DNA from: Candidatus Saccharimonadota bacterium | Lineage (GTDB): Bacteria > Patescibacteriota > Saccharimonadia > Saccharimonadales > JACDBH01 | Direction: 5' to 3' | Length of the DNA: 48,309 bases | NCBI GenBank assembly: GCA_013694995.1 | Contig: JACDBH010000003.1 | Location: forward strand, 1-48,309 | Shown: in pieces, positions 25,069 to 32,702 of the stretch | Layout: each line of letters opens with the position of its first letter | Numbering within the stretch: position 1 is the first letter of the stretch | Translations under genes and position numbers: made by a program | Notes under the pieces: model-generated | What the model saw: only the letters and a program-made list of their open reading frames with translations | Told to the model about the DNA's origin: nothing | The model's database searches: none

Positions 25069-26250
25069 TCAGAGTTTGCTAGTAAAGGCTGATTTGGTTG
25101 CTTGATTGTTTGGCCAGGCTATAAAATAACGCTGTAAGTTAAAATTTACTGCCGAGCCAATTACAGAAATCAGCAAAATAATTCCCAGCCAACGGGCTAT
25201 TGGATTTCGAGGAAACACATCAAACCATTGGTCAATCAATAATTCTATTCCATATCCAACAACAAAATAAATAAATGGCAGTAATACGATGATTGTATGG
25301 TGGTTAGCGCTCAACCCAATCCATATAATTGCCACCAAAAACACACCAGCCAATACCCAGATACGGTCTAGCTTATAATAACGGGTGACTGCAAAAAGAC
25401 CGTACAGGAACATCACGCTTGTAAAAATATCTAACATGGGCTGTTTGCCAAGCCAGTAAACTGGATCGTTTGGTGAAATCACAAAAATACTCAAAATAAC
25501 CTGTCCTATCTCTTTAAATATTTCAGGCACTGACTCAAACATCGATTGCAGCCCCAAAAAGGCCCGCCAGGTATTTGGGTCACGGATTAGACTTACTACA
25601 AATGGCATGCTTAGAATACTAAATATTAGAGCACAGGCTGCTATAGCTAAAGGAGAAAGTTGGTTAAAAGATTGACGTACCCGTCGGAGTTGCCAGATAG
25701 CGCCCAAAATAATAAATATAACTAATCCCGGAACATATAATGAGGCGCCAATAACAAAACAAGCTAACAGCCACACCGGTAGTACGTGCTTGTCAAAGCG
25801 TAATAGATAACCGACACCAACCAGTACGAGTAGTGATAGCAACATGATATCCGTTGTCGCCAGTCTGGCATAGTGGAGCAGTAAGCTTGAGGTCCCAAAC
25901 ATTAACGAAGCAGCCAATGCTATATTTGTACGCATAAACTTTCGTGATATAAGGAAGAATAATACTATCGCTATGGCCCCTACCAATGCGCTTATCATTC
26001 GTATCGCTATTGTCTTAGTGGTGACCCTTGTGACAACATACATTACAATTTTATAAGGGCCGTTAACTGGATTTTCAAATATTTCGGCTATACTGTCACT
26101 GGCTTGTACGGTCGCGACTTCTGGCTCGCTTAGGGCGGGGGTTAAGCTACCTAGTTTATAACCCATCAAAGCAATGATCGAAACCAATGCAAAAACTGTT
26201 AACAGGAAAGGCCGCCCCATAGCTAACGCTAGATTCCACAATTTTCTCAT
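25069..26250 (-). CDS. GT39/ArnT-like polytopic glycosyltransferase
   Basis: The 393-residue protein has about ten membrane helices. After the first it carries LSEPEVAT, the acidic loop expected of GT-C enzymes, and later a TTDIMLLSLL segment. These enzymes use a polyprenyl-phosphate sugar to modify lipids or proteins outside the membrane. The C-terminal soluble domain of larger members is missing. An extended -10 (TGCTATAAT, minus strand) lies about 15 nt before the ATG. Confidence 0.72.
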   Translation of the reverse strand: MRKLWNLALAMGRPFLLTVFALVSIIALMGYKLGSLTPALSEPEVATVQASDSIAEIFENPVNGPYKIVMYVVTRVTTKTIAIRMISALVGAIAIVLFFLISRKFMRTNIALAASLMFGTSSLLLHYARLATTDIMLLSLLVLVGVGYLLRFDKHVLPVWLLACFVIGASLYVPGLVIFIILGAIWQLRRVRQSFNQLSPLAIAACALIFSILSMPFVVSLIRDPNTWRAFLGLQSMFESVPEIFKEIGQVILSIFVISPNDPVYWLGKQPMLDIFTSVMFLYGLFAVTRYYKLDRIWVLAGVFLVAIIWIGLSANHHTIIVLLPFIYFVVGYGIELLIDQWFDVFPRNPIARWLGIILLISVIGSAVNFNLQRYFIAWPNNQATKSAFTSKL

Positions 26251-26359
26251 AATGCTTAAGTGGAATTATAGCATTTTGGGAGTAATAAAATAGAAATTAG
26301 TACTTATGAATTAATAAAAAGCACTTTAGGACAGTATTTATATTTTATTAAAGTCGCTC

Positions 26360-27715
26360 TTAGTTTTGGAATGGTTGTTCGCGCTTTGTATCCAAACTTC
26401 GAAATCGCTGTTTTTGGCGGTCAAAGTATAATTCGATATCGTCCGTTGGTCCGTTACGATGTTTCTTGATAAGGATCTTGGCAATATTTTTATTTTCGGT
26501 TTCGGGATTGTAGTATTCTTCACGGTATATAAAGGCCACTACATCTGCATCCTGTTCAATCGAGCCCGATTCACGCAAGTCAGCCAGCTGAGGAATCTGA
26601 GGGTTGCGATTTTCAACCGAGCGGCTCAACTGACTTAAGGCTATTACCGGCACATTAAGCTCACGGGCAATGCCTTTAAGGCCACGGGATATCTCGGATA
26701 TTTCCTGAACCCTGTTGCTATCTCCGGTAAAGCGTGACCCGCCACTCATCAACTGCAAATAGTCGACTATAACTAACCCTAATGGTCTTTGGTGGGCTTC
26801 ACGTCGAGCCTTAGTACGCATATCGCTTACTGAAACGCCAGGGCTATCATCAATAAAAATCTGAGCCTCGGATAAGGTACCCATGGCTTGGCCAATTTTT
26901 TCAAAATCGGTATCTGTAAGGTTACCGGTGCGCAAGTTCCAGGCATCGACCCCGGCTTCAGCAGCGAGTAACCTATCTACAAGCTGTTCCTTACTCATTT
27001 CCAGGGAAAAAATAAGTACCGGACGTTCAGCCTTGACGGCTACGTTATGGGCTAGATTAAGGGCTAGTGCGGTTTTGCCCATCGAAGGCCGGGCAGCAAT
27101 AATAATTAAATCAGATGGCTGTAAACCAGCTAGGACATTATCTAAATCACGATAACCGGTCGGAACGCCCCGCAACTTTCCCTTGTCCTTATGCAGCTCG
27201 TCAAGTCGGTCAAAGCTCGAATTTAATATATTTTCGATGCTATAAATATCCTGCTTAATATGTCTTTCGCTTACTTCGAACAGCCTGGTTTCAGCAGTTT
27301 CAACCAGCTCTTGTAGGCTTTTTGTTTCATCATAACCTAGTTCTGTAATTGTCCGGCTGGCTTTTATTAGCCGACGTCGCATGGCTTTTTGGGCAATTAT
27401 TTCAGCATAACGGTCAGCATGTGCAGCTGTTGGAACAAAATTTGTCAGTTCTGTGAGATAAGACGCTCCTCCCACCATGTCCAGCATACCTGTGCCCTTT
27501 AACTGATCAGATAGTGTTAGGACGTCAACCGGGCTGTGCTTTTCGTATAACTGCAATATGCCTTCGTAAATCCGGGCATGCTTTTCATCATAAAAATCTT
27601 CTGCCCTCACTATATCGGCAACTTTAACGATAGCATCGCTGTCTATAAGAATTGCGCCAAGTAACGAAGCCTCGGCTTCAGTATTCTGTGGCGGTATTAC
27701 AACTTGTTCGTCCAT
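26360..27715 (-). CDS. dnaB: replicative DNA helicase DnaB
   Basis: The 451-residue protein has the N-terminal DnaB domain (residues 8-110), a linker helix, and the RecA-like domain with Walker A ARPSMGKTALAL, Walker B LVIVDYLQLM and the arginine-finger region KHRNGPTDDIELYFD. It is the hexameric helicase of the replication fork. Its ATG directly abuts the stop of dnaX (TGAATG), so the clamp-loader subunit and helicase are made together. Confidence 0.96.
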   Translation of the reverse strand: MDEQVVIPPQNTEAEASLLGAILIDSDAIVKVADIVRAEDFYDEKHARIYEGILQLYEKHSPVDVLTLSDQLKGTGMLDMVGGASYLTELTNFVPTAAHADRYAEIIAQKAMRRRLIKASRTITELGYDETKSLQELVETAETRLFEVSERHIKQDIYSIENILNSSFDRLDELHKDKGKLRGVPTGYRDLDNVLAGLQPSDLIIIAARPSMGKTALALNLAHNVAVKAERPVLIFSLEMSKEQLVDRLLAAEAGVDAWNLRTGNLTDTDFEKIGQAMGTLSEAQIFIDDSPGVSVSDMRTKARREAHQRPLGLVIVDYLQLMSGGSRFTGDSNRVQEISEISRGLKGIARELNVPVIALSQLSRSVENRNPQIPQLADLRESGSIEQDADVVAFIYREEYYNPETENKNIAKILIKKHRNGPTDDIELYFDRQKQRFRSLDTKREQPFQN

Positions 27716-29164
27716 TCAAGAATCTAGCACCTCTCCCCCACCAAAAATATTTGTTATCGATGACAGCTCCTCATTCATAATAATTGGAATGGTAAAAGAT
27801 ACAGGTTCGGTAGTTCGAGCCATTGGTTTTAATTTCGTGCTCTCATGAACCGCTTCAATTGTCAGGTCAAGGCCTGTAACGGCTATGACGGCTGCACGAA
27901 TTTTAGCTTTAGTTGGAGCGTCGGCCACCTTTTTCTGATGAAATCCAAACCCAAACGATAGTTTTAGTCTATCACCATCTATGTGTGGCTTTGCCATCCT
28001 TAGTATTCCATATAAGGTATTATTTGTTGATTTAATGTCTGCTAATACTTCATTCCACCAGTTATCTTGTAGTCCTTGACGGGTAGGCTTACTGTTTATA
28101 TGAACATTTTCAGTTTTGAGCGGTTTGCTAATCTCCACAGAAGCCACTGTTTTTTGTGGTTTTTCGGCTATATTCGGCTGTTTTAGGGCTGCTGGTGAAG
28201 AATTTATTGCATCACAGTCTAAATTAGCTTTGAATAGGGAAATTTCAAGCTGGGCGCCCGGCTCAGTACTGGCATTAACCTTTAAAAGATCTGCTAACAG
28301 GCTATTCATTACTTTAGTATTTTCGCCGCTTATTATCCGGGTTCGGATAGCTGCTGCCAGTTGTTTGGCGGCCTGAGCTGGACTAATGCCACTATTCACT
28401 AACCGATCTAGGGCATCTATAATCTCGGCCGGCGAACCAGACAATGTAGCGGACTCAAGGCCTACAATATGTTCAGATGCTGCTAATCCAATTAATTTTT
28501 CGGCATCGTTTTTGGTTATTTTATTCTTGCTATTACCAACCTGCTCCAACAAGCTGATACTATCTCTGAAGCTACCTCTGCCATGACGTGCCAATAACAA
28601 CAAGGCATCCTCATCAATATTCATGCCTTCTTGCTTAGCAATAACACCCAAATGCTTAATAGCGTCAACTTCATCTATAGGTTTAAAAGTATGGCGCTGT
28701 GTGCGACTGATTATCGTTTCCGGCAACTTATGAACCTCAGTAGTGGCTAATATAAATACCACATGCTTAGGCGGTTCCTCAAGAGTTTTTAGTAATGCAT
28801 TAAAAGCTTCCTTGGTTAGCATATGCACCTCGTCGATAATATAGACTTTGTAATCCGCCGATGTAGGCGCTATATGTACTTTGTCGCGCAGCTCACGGAT
28901 TTCGTCAATCCGGCGATTGCTGGCGGCGTCTATTTCAATAATGTCTAGGTGCGCGCTTTCATCGGTATAAGGTAACCGATTAATCTCATGCGCTAGGATT
29001 CGTGCTATAGAAGTTTTACCTGTTCCTCGTGGGCCGGTAAATAAATAAGCGTGATTTATCTTGCCCTGTTTGATGGCACGCTGGAGTGTAAGGGTAATAT
29101 GTTTTTGCCCGACAATTTCCGATAGTTTTTTTGACCGATATTTTCGGTACAGCGCTTGCCCCAA
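27716..29164 (-). CDS. dnaX: DNA polymerase III subunit gamma/tau lacking the zinc module
   Basis: The 482-residue protein has the clamp-loader AAA+ domain: Walker A GPRGTGKTS, Walker B YIIDEVHML, sensor 1 LATTEVHKLP and SRTQR at the SRC position. In other DnaX proteins a four-Cys zinc module lies between Walker A and the DLIEIDAAS motif. Here the two are joined by only HEINRLPYTDESAH with no Cys. The arginine finger region and a short C-terminal tau-like part follow. The start is TTG, preceded by AGAGGG at about 9 nt. It is followed without a gap by dnaB. Confidence 0.94.
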   Translation of the reverse strand: MGQALYRKYRSKKLSEIVGQKHITLTLQRAIKQGKINHAYLFTGPRGTGKTSIARILAHEINRLPYTDESAHLDIIEIDAASNRRIDEIRELRDKVHIAPTSADYKVYIIDEVHMLTKEAFNALLKTLEEPPKHVVFILATTEVHKLPETIISRTQRHTFKPIDEVDAIKHLGVIAKQEGMNIDEDALLLLARHGRGSFRDSISLLEQVGNSKNKITKNDAEKLIGLAASEHIVGLESATLSGSPAEIIDALDRLVNSGISPAQAAKQLAAAIRTRIISGENTKVMNSLLADLLKVNASTEPGAQLEISLFKANLDCDAINSSPAALKQPNIAEKPQKTVASVEISKPLKTENVHINSKPTRQGLQDNWWNEVLADIKSTNNTLYGILRMAKPHIDGDRLKLSFGFGFHQKKVADAPTKAKIRAAVIAVTGLDLTIEAVHESTKLKPMARTTEPVSFTIPIIMNEELSSITNIFGGGEVLDS

Positions 29165-29202
29165 ACCTTTGACCCTCTCTTTCCTAATTAGTATAGCCTA
29201 AA

Positions 29203-29886
29203 CTATAGCTCTCGTCGTGCAGGCCTGTGCAAAGGATGAGGAAAAGATGTGGACGGCTCAGGGTTCCTATAGTGTAGAGTTTCCGATTGTGTCCCATGAG
29301 TTAGCAACCCTGCTTTTTCTGAATAATCTAAAGTTACAAATGCTGCCGCTCCTATACCAGCAAGCGCCAGGGTGCCTGCACCTATCCTCGCAATATTTTT
29401 TAATACCAGATTATTAATATTTTCAGCAGCAAACATAAAACCAATACCCAAGTTAGTCGCAAACTCAGAATATTTACCAGCTTTAGTAACCTGCAGTTCA
29501 ATGCCCTTTCTTTCGGCAGCTAAAGTTATAGTACTTTTTGTAGCTTTTTGAGCGAGAGATAAAAAACCTATACTTTTTGGTATAACCCTACTTTTTAACC
29601 CGGCCACCAGCATGCTGCTGGTAAAAAGCACATCTACTGATGGGTCGAGTTTGCGTCCAAGTTCCGAACGTTTAAAACCAAATTTAGCAAGCCCTGGTCT
29701 TTTGTCTTCTTGTCGCGCAAGTATTCCATCCAAATTGTCACTCATTGCAAACAAACCTGCTTTCCACCAGTTTTCGCGAGGATTGTCGTGCATCATATTA
29801 TAGAGTTTTGGGATTGCCAAAGCTCGACATGCAGTTAAAAAGTTAGGCACCGTTGCAATATCATGGGTATCTATTTTAGGCATCAT
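29203..29886 (-). CDS. CDP-alcohol phosphatidyltransferase family protein
   Basis: The family signature is present as DNLDGILAR followed by GRKLDPSVD, giving all four aspartates in the order D-x2-D-G-x2-A-R ... G-x3-D-x3-D. The spacer between the halves is 18 residues where 8 is normal. The 227-residue protein has an amphipathic N-terminus and several hydrophobic segments. It would make phosphatidylglycerophosphate or a related phospholipid. The last 30 residues are hydrophilic and rich in Pro and His. Confidence 0.75.
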   Translation of the reverse strand: MMPKIDTHDIATVPNFLTACRALAIPKLYNMMHDNPRENWWKAGLFAMSDNLDGILARQEDKRPGLAKFGFKRSELGRKLDPSVDVLFTSSMLVAGLKSRVIPKSIGFLSLAQKATKSTITLAAERKGIELQVTKAGKYSEFATNLGIGFMFAAENINNLVLKNIARIGAGTLALAGIGAAAFVTLDYSEKAGLLTHGTQSETLHYRNPEPSTSFPHPLHRPARREL

Positions 29887-30092
29887 ACTTCAACACTAAC
29901 ACAAGAAGCGGACATAACCAGGAGCAATAAGTAGTAGTTATAAAATGCATATAGCAGTTAGCACAGAGCGATTCGTAATCAACTTTATTTTCACCATCAA
30001 TAATTTGATATAGAAAGTAGTAAGTAGGCACCGGCAGTATTGCTGGAAACATGAAATTACGAATTTTTATGACTTATAAATAGATGAATGTA

Positions 30093-30599
30093 TTAAAGCG
30101 CAGCTTCAAGTGCGGCCCATTCGGCTATGCCGTCCTCGGGTATATTCACGCTGACTTGGTCGCCTGGTTTAGCTTTAAAATAGGTGACGCTTGCAAGCAG
30201 GACTCTATAATCCTTGCCGTCGAAGTTTACGATGTAATGGCCATCTTTTTGTACCAAAGTGCCGACTACTTGCTTGCGTGGGATTGGACCAATTTGCTTG
30301 TATAAAAATGCACCATCTTCAGCTATGGTGAGCTTTAGGATATCGCCCTGTACAAGTTTTGACTTGCTGGCATAGTTTGCTGGTACCGGGTATGTTTTAG
30401 CATCACTACCAACCATGTTTTGGCCATCAAAAACACCCTCAATAATTTTGCCAACTTGTTCGTCTTTAACACTTGAAGTAACTTCAGAATCATCGCCAAC
30501 TAAACTAACTAGCAGTTCTTTTGCAGCTGCTAGGTTTGTTTCGGCCTCCTGGATAAGCGCTCTCAACCGCTTAACCTGTTTTTCTGGTAAATCTGCCAT
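30093..30599 (-). CDS. conserved coiled-coil plus beta-barrel-like protein
   Basis: The 168-residue protein has an N-terminal coiled coil (residues 1-35) and, from about 50, a strongly beta domain (IEGVFDGQNMVGSDGKxYPVPxNYASKSxL type) ending in a second beta segment with KPGDQVSVNIPEDG. The shape suggests an OB- or SH3-like fold for nucleic acid or protein binding. I recognise no named family. It follows rplL on the same strand beyond a terminator, has its own GAGGA site, and may work with the translation genes. Confidence 0.7.
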   Translation of the reverse strand: MADLPEKQVKRLRALIQEAETNLAAAKELLVSLVGDDSEVTSSVKDEQVGKIIEGVFDGQNMVGSDAKTYPVPANYASKSKLVQGDILKLTIAEDGAFLYKQIGPIPRKQVVGTLVQKDGHYIVNFDGKDYRVLLASVTYFKAKPGDQVSVNIPEDGIAEWAALEAAL

Positions 30600-30699
30600 C
30601 TTTGTAAGTCCTCGAAGTGTTTATCTTAGGTACACTTGAAATTAACGTATCACGATTACCAAAGCAAGTCAAAGATAAGCAGTTTATTCTGTGGATAAA

Positions 30700-30734
30700 T
30701 TAAAAGAAACTGTTTTTATAGCAGTTTCTTTTAA
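30700..30734 (-). terminator. intrinsic terminator after rplJ-rplL
   Basis: A perfect 13-bp stem (30700-30712 with 30722-30734) and a 9-nt loop lie 20 nt beyond the rplL stop. In minus-strand RNA the 3' arm ends in UUUUAAUUU. Confidence 0.75.
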
Positions 30735-30753
30735 TTCTTGTCTTTTTAGTTGT

Positions 30754-31140
30754 TTAAGCTAATTCTACGGTTGCGCCGGCTTCTTCCAAGGTTTTCTTGG
30801 CAGCTTCGGCATCGTCTTTTTTAGCTTTTTCTAGAACTGTCTTAGGGGCCCCATCTACAATAGCTTTAGCTTCTCCTAGGCCAAGACCGGTTATGTCTTT
30901 GACTGCCTTGATGACAGCGACTTTTTGTGCTCCGGCGTCCTTAAGTACAACGTCGTATTCGTTCTTAGCTTCTTCGGCAGGAGCTGTGTCAGTAGCACTT
31001 GGTCCAGCGACCGCAACAGCCGCAGCAGGTTCTATACCGTACTCTTCTTTTAAGATTGTTCCCAGTTCATTAACTTCCAAAACGCTCAAATTAACGAGTT
31101 GTTCTGCAAATTTCTTTAGATCAGTTTTTGCATCTGCCAT
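30754..31140 (-). CDS. rplL: ribosomal protein bL12 (L7/L12)
   Basis: The 128-residue protein has the N-terminal dimerisation helices ([16 protein letters not shown]), an Ala/Pro-rich hinge (residues 35-60) and the C-terminal factor-binding domain [20 protein letters not shown]. It forms the L12 stalk that recruits translation factors. AAAGGA precedes the ATG. It follows rplJ by 27 nt. Confidence 0.97.
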   Translation of the reverse strand: MADAKTDLKKFAEQLVNLSVLEVNELGTILKEEYGIEPAAAVAVAGPSATDTAPAEEAKNEYDVVLKDAGAQKVAVIKAVKDITGLGLGEAKAIVDGAPKTVLEKAKKDDAEAAKKTLEEAGATVELA

Positions 31141-31167
31141 AATATTGTTCCTTTGCTTTAAATTAAT

Positions 31168-31689
31168 TTATGCCTTTGAGGCCTCGATAGATTGAAGTAA
31201 GCCATGGAGATTGCCTTTTAGGCCACTTATAACACCATTTACAGGTGACTTAAGTGTATTGATGATTCCTGCAATAAGCTGCGGTTTGCTAGGCAAACTA
31301 GCAAGGACGGTGACGCTTTGTGCGCTCATAAACTCACCTTCAGACGTAATAGCACCAACAAACTCAATAGTCGGGTTGGTTTTAGCAAAATTAGCCAGGC
31401 TTTGGGCTGGCGCAACTTCGTCTTCTGAGTTGAAGGCATAAAGTAGTTGCCCTGTTAAGGCGCTTTTGTCGATGTCCTTCAGTTTGTCATTACTTTCCAG
31501 AGCCTTAATTAGGAGGCGGTTTTTGACAACACTGACTTTGGTTCCGCTTGCCTTTGCTTCGCGCCGGAGTGCTTGGATAGCTTTGACGGTCGTGCCCTGA
31601 TATTTCGCAACTACTGTCAGCTTAGAGTTTCCGAGTAGTTCACTAACCTCAGTGACAACCTCATGTTTCTTTGATTTGGTTAAAGCCAT
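31168..31689 (-). CDS. rplJ: ribosomal protein uL10
   Basis: The start is ATG 31689 with AGAGGAA 9 nt upstream; the open frame reaches further upstream but only into leader sequence. The 173-residue protein has the uL10 pattern (YQGTTVKAIQALRREAK, VVKNRLLIKAL) and a C-terminal helix for L12 dimers (GNLHGLLQSIEA). It anchors the stalk on 23S rRNA and usually represses its own operon through the leader RNA, which here has a suitable structure. Confidence 0.96.
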   Translation of the reverse strand: MALTKSKKHEVVTEVSELLGNSKLTVVAKYQGTTVKAIQALRREAKASGTKVSVVKNRLLIKALESNDKLKDIDKSALTGQLLYAFNSEDEVAPAQSLANFAKTNPTIEFVGAITSEGEFMSAQSVTVLASLPSKPQLIAGIINTLKSPVNGVISGLKGNLHGLLQSIEASKA

Positions 31690-31875
31690 TAATATTTCCT
31701 CTTTAGACCTTAGTTTGTTCGCCGTGCTTCGACCGTAGCAGCAGGCTTGATTACCAGGCAAATAAAAAATGCCTCTGAATTACTTCAAAGACACCTGAAT
31801 AACAAAATATTTGTCGTTCACCTAGGTAGCATTCTTAAATCTTTTCGATCGCTACTGTCTTTGGTAATCAAGCAA
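31690..31875 (-). promoter_or_regulatory. rplJ leader RNA with long-range helix and internal terminator
   Basis: In minus-strand RNA an 11-nt segment at the presumed 5' end (31873-31863) pairs perfectly with 31755-31745. Inside this domain lies an intrinsic terminator (31764-31796). Shorter helices such as GTAGC/GCTAC also form. This is the position and general layout of L10 leader RNAs, in which uL10-L12 binding controls read-through into rplJ-rplL. Confidence 0.6.
31764..31796 (-). terminator. terminator inside the rplJ leader (probable attenuator)
   Basis: In minus-strand RNA the arms at 31793-31784 and 31779-31770 pair over 10 positions, three of them G-U, with a GUAA loop and then six U. 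As the promoter for rplJ lies upstream at 31876-31904, the terminator sits inside the leader and would reduce read-through into rplJ. Confidence 0.65.
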
Positions 31876-31904
31876 ACTATACACTACTTGTCTGTTGGTG
31901 TAAA
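31876..31904 (-). promoter_or_regulatory. rplJ promoter
   Basis: On the minus strand a -35 TTTACA (31904-31899) and -10 TATAGT (31881-31876) are separated by 17 nt. The predicted start falls in the first arm of the long-range helix. The -35 box overlaps the end of the 63-codon gene upstream. Confidence 0.55.
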
Positions 31905-32075
31905 GGCATTTGTAGCTGGTTCTACTTGCTGGGGCGCTGGCATATACTCATGGCGTCTTGCTTCCCATTCTTTTGCTGTCTGTGGTCTTCTGTAGGACAA
32001 AAATGCCCGTTTGGAAATTTCTGCAGCAGTTTCATTATCCATGTCTGTGTTTTCTTGTGCGTGTAATGCTTCCAT
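31884..32075 (-). CDS. small hydrophilic protein downstream of an attenuator
   Basis: The 63-residue product has a GGAG site 8 nt before its ATG. The middle (AAEISKRAFLSYRRPQTAKE) is a charged, Arg-rich helix, and the tail is Pro-rich. No family is recognised. It is the first intact gene of the minus-strand transcript that starts at about 32408 and passes the attenuator at 32267-32354. Confidence 0.6.
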   Translation of the reverse strand: MEALHAQENTDMDNETAAEISKRAFLSYRRPQTAKEWEARRHEYMPAPQQVEPATNAFTPTDK

Positions 32076-32081
32076 TCTTAT

Positions 32082-32248
32082 TCTCCGTAAGGCTTTTGCG
32101 CATCAGGATTGATGAATACTACAATCTGTTCCGCTGGTGCGGCCACTGAGCCTGCAACGGCCCACAGGCACGGATGCTGTAGTTCTGGAATGCGGTGTTC
32201 AAAATGTGCTGGATGCGGATATCTTGATCATAATGTTTCGTTTGGCAT
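32082..32248 (-). pseudogene. small ORF interrupted at codon 7 by TGA (two compensating frameshifts or decay)
   Basis: A strong AGGAG site lies 6 nt before ATG 32248, but the frame stops after MPNETL. The same frame resumes after the TGA and runs open to a TAA at 32082-32084, just before the SD of the next gene, with a convincing end AEQIVVFINPDAQKPYGE. In the middle the +1 frame reads DQDIRIQHILNTAFQNYSIR, which also looks like protein. One +1 and one -1 shift would join the three parts. It is either a decayed gene, a sequence error or a recoded gene. Confidence 0.4.
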
Positions 32249-32266
32249 ATGACTCTCCTAAAAATT

Positions 32267-32354
32267 AAAAAACTTCACCTACGAGTGAAGCCTTCTTGGT
32301 TATTGGTTGTATTGCGGATTCTTTACGGCTTCACTCCATTTTAGCAATACAACC
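32267..32354 (-). promoter_or_regulatory. three-way attenuator with competing hairpins
   Basis: In the order of minus-strand RNA: arm B' (32354-32344), arm A' (32336-32327), arm B (32315-32305), arm A (32292-32283), terminator arm T (32278-32273), then six U (32272-32267). B'/B is a perfect 11-bp stem, A'/A a perfect 10-bp stem, and A/T (CUUCAC with GUGAAG, extended by two G-U pairs) is the terminator. These are mutually exclusive: A'/A is an antiterminator, and B'/B would trap A' in its loop. A 25-codon leader ORF ends inside A'. Confidence 0.72.
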
Positions 32355-32408
32355 TTTCGCAATAATCACGATATTTAGTAAATTCTTATGCTTAGTATTT
32401 TGGCTCAT
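32331..32408 (-). CDS. 25-residue leader peptide of the attenuator
   Basis: The ATG at 32408 lies 7 nt after the -10 box, so the mRNA is essentially leaderless. The peptide ends with GCIAKME. The codons for GCIA overlap arm B', and the stop TGA lies in arm A', so ribosome position would decide which hairpins form. The centre LLNIVIIA is rich in branched-chain residues, resembling amino-acid-sensing or ribosome-arrest leaders. The signal sensed is unknown. Confidence 0.62.
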   Translation of the reverse strand: MSQNTKHKNLLNIVIIAKGCIAKME

Positions 32409-32415
32409 GGAACTG

Positions 32416-32444
32416 ATAGTACTTCTTATCAAGTGCTGAGTCAA
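32416..32444 (-). promoter_or_regulatory. minus-strand promoter for the attenuated leader
   Basis: TTGACT (32444-32439) and TACTAT (32421-32416) are 17 nt apart. The -35 box lies 11 nt from the -35 box of the divergent promoter at 32456. Confidence 0.68.
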
Positions 32445-32455
32445 CTATTAAGGCA

Positions 32456-32484
32456 TTGACAATGATTTTTCATGCGCGTACATT
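32456..32484 (+). promoter_or_regulatory. plus-strand promoter of the divergent attenuated leader
   Basis: TTGACA (32456-32461) and TACATT (32479-32484) are 17 nt apart. Transcription would start near 32491, five nt before an ATG that opens a 23-codon ORF. Confidence 0.62.
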
Positions 32485-32495
32485 TAATAATCGTA

Positions 32496-32567
32496 ATGAA
32501 GGGAAACACATATATTTGCACAAAACTAATGAATCGAGCAATCGATTTCATTAAGATTTCGCATTAA
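32496..32567 (+). CDS. 23-residue candidate leader peptide
   Basis: The ATG lies 11 nt after the -10 box with no SD. The last two thirds of the ORF contain an 11-bp hairpin (32527-32537 with 32542-32553, one bulge) closed by a GCAA tetraloop. The ORF ends 41 nt before the terminator stem. Its position mirrors the leader peptide on the other strand. The peptide itself has no obvious codon run. Confidence 0.45.
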   Translation: MKGNTYICTKLMNRAIDFIKISH

Positions 32568-32571
32568 TCAC

Positions 32572-32640
32572 TGTCTCAGATTAAACTTACACAACTAGCA
32601 ACCAAGTGACCGACTGAGACAAAAAAACAGTCGGTTTTTT
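32572..32640 (+). promoter_or_regulatory. antiterminator/terminator pair before 32703
   Basis: The terminator is ACCGACTG (32609-32616) with CAGTCGGT (32628-32635), an 11-nt loop and six T. An alternative 8-bp stem pairs TGTCTCAG (32572-32579) with CTGAGACA (32614-32621), which overlaps the terminator's 5' arm. As no gene lies upstream on this strand, the terminator controls the leader of 32703 or ends a short non-coding RNA of about 150 nt. Confidence 0.65.
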
Positions 32641-32702
32641 ACTGCTAAACAAAAAAATTAAATTTAGCGCTCGTGTAATCACACGCATATGAAAGAAAAA
32701 AA

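Noticed and set aside
32082-32248. UGA read as Gly or Trp throughout the genome
   Set aside because: The sortase, dnaX and secE genes end in TGA at sensible lengths, and neighbouring starts fit, so TGA is a normal stop here.
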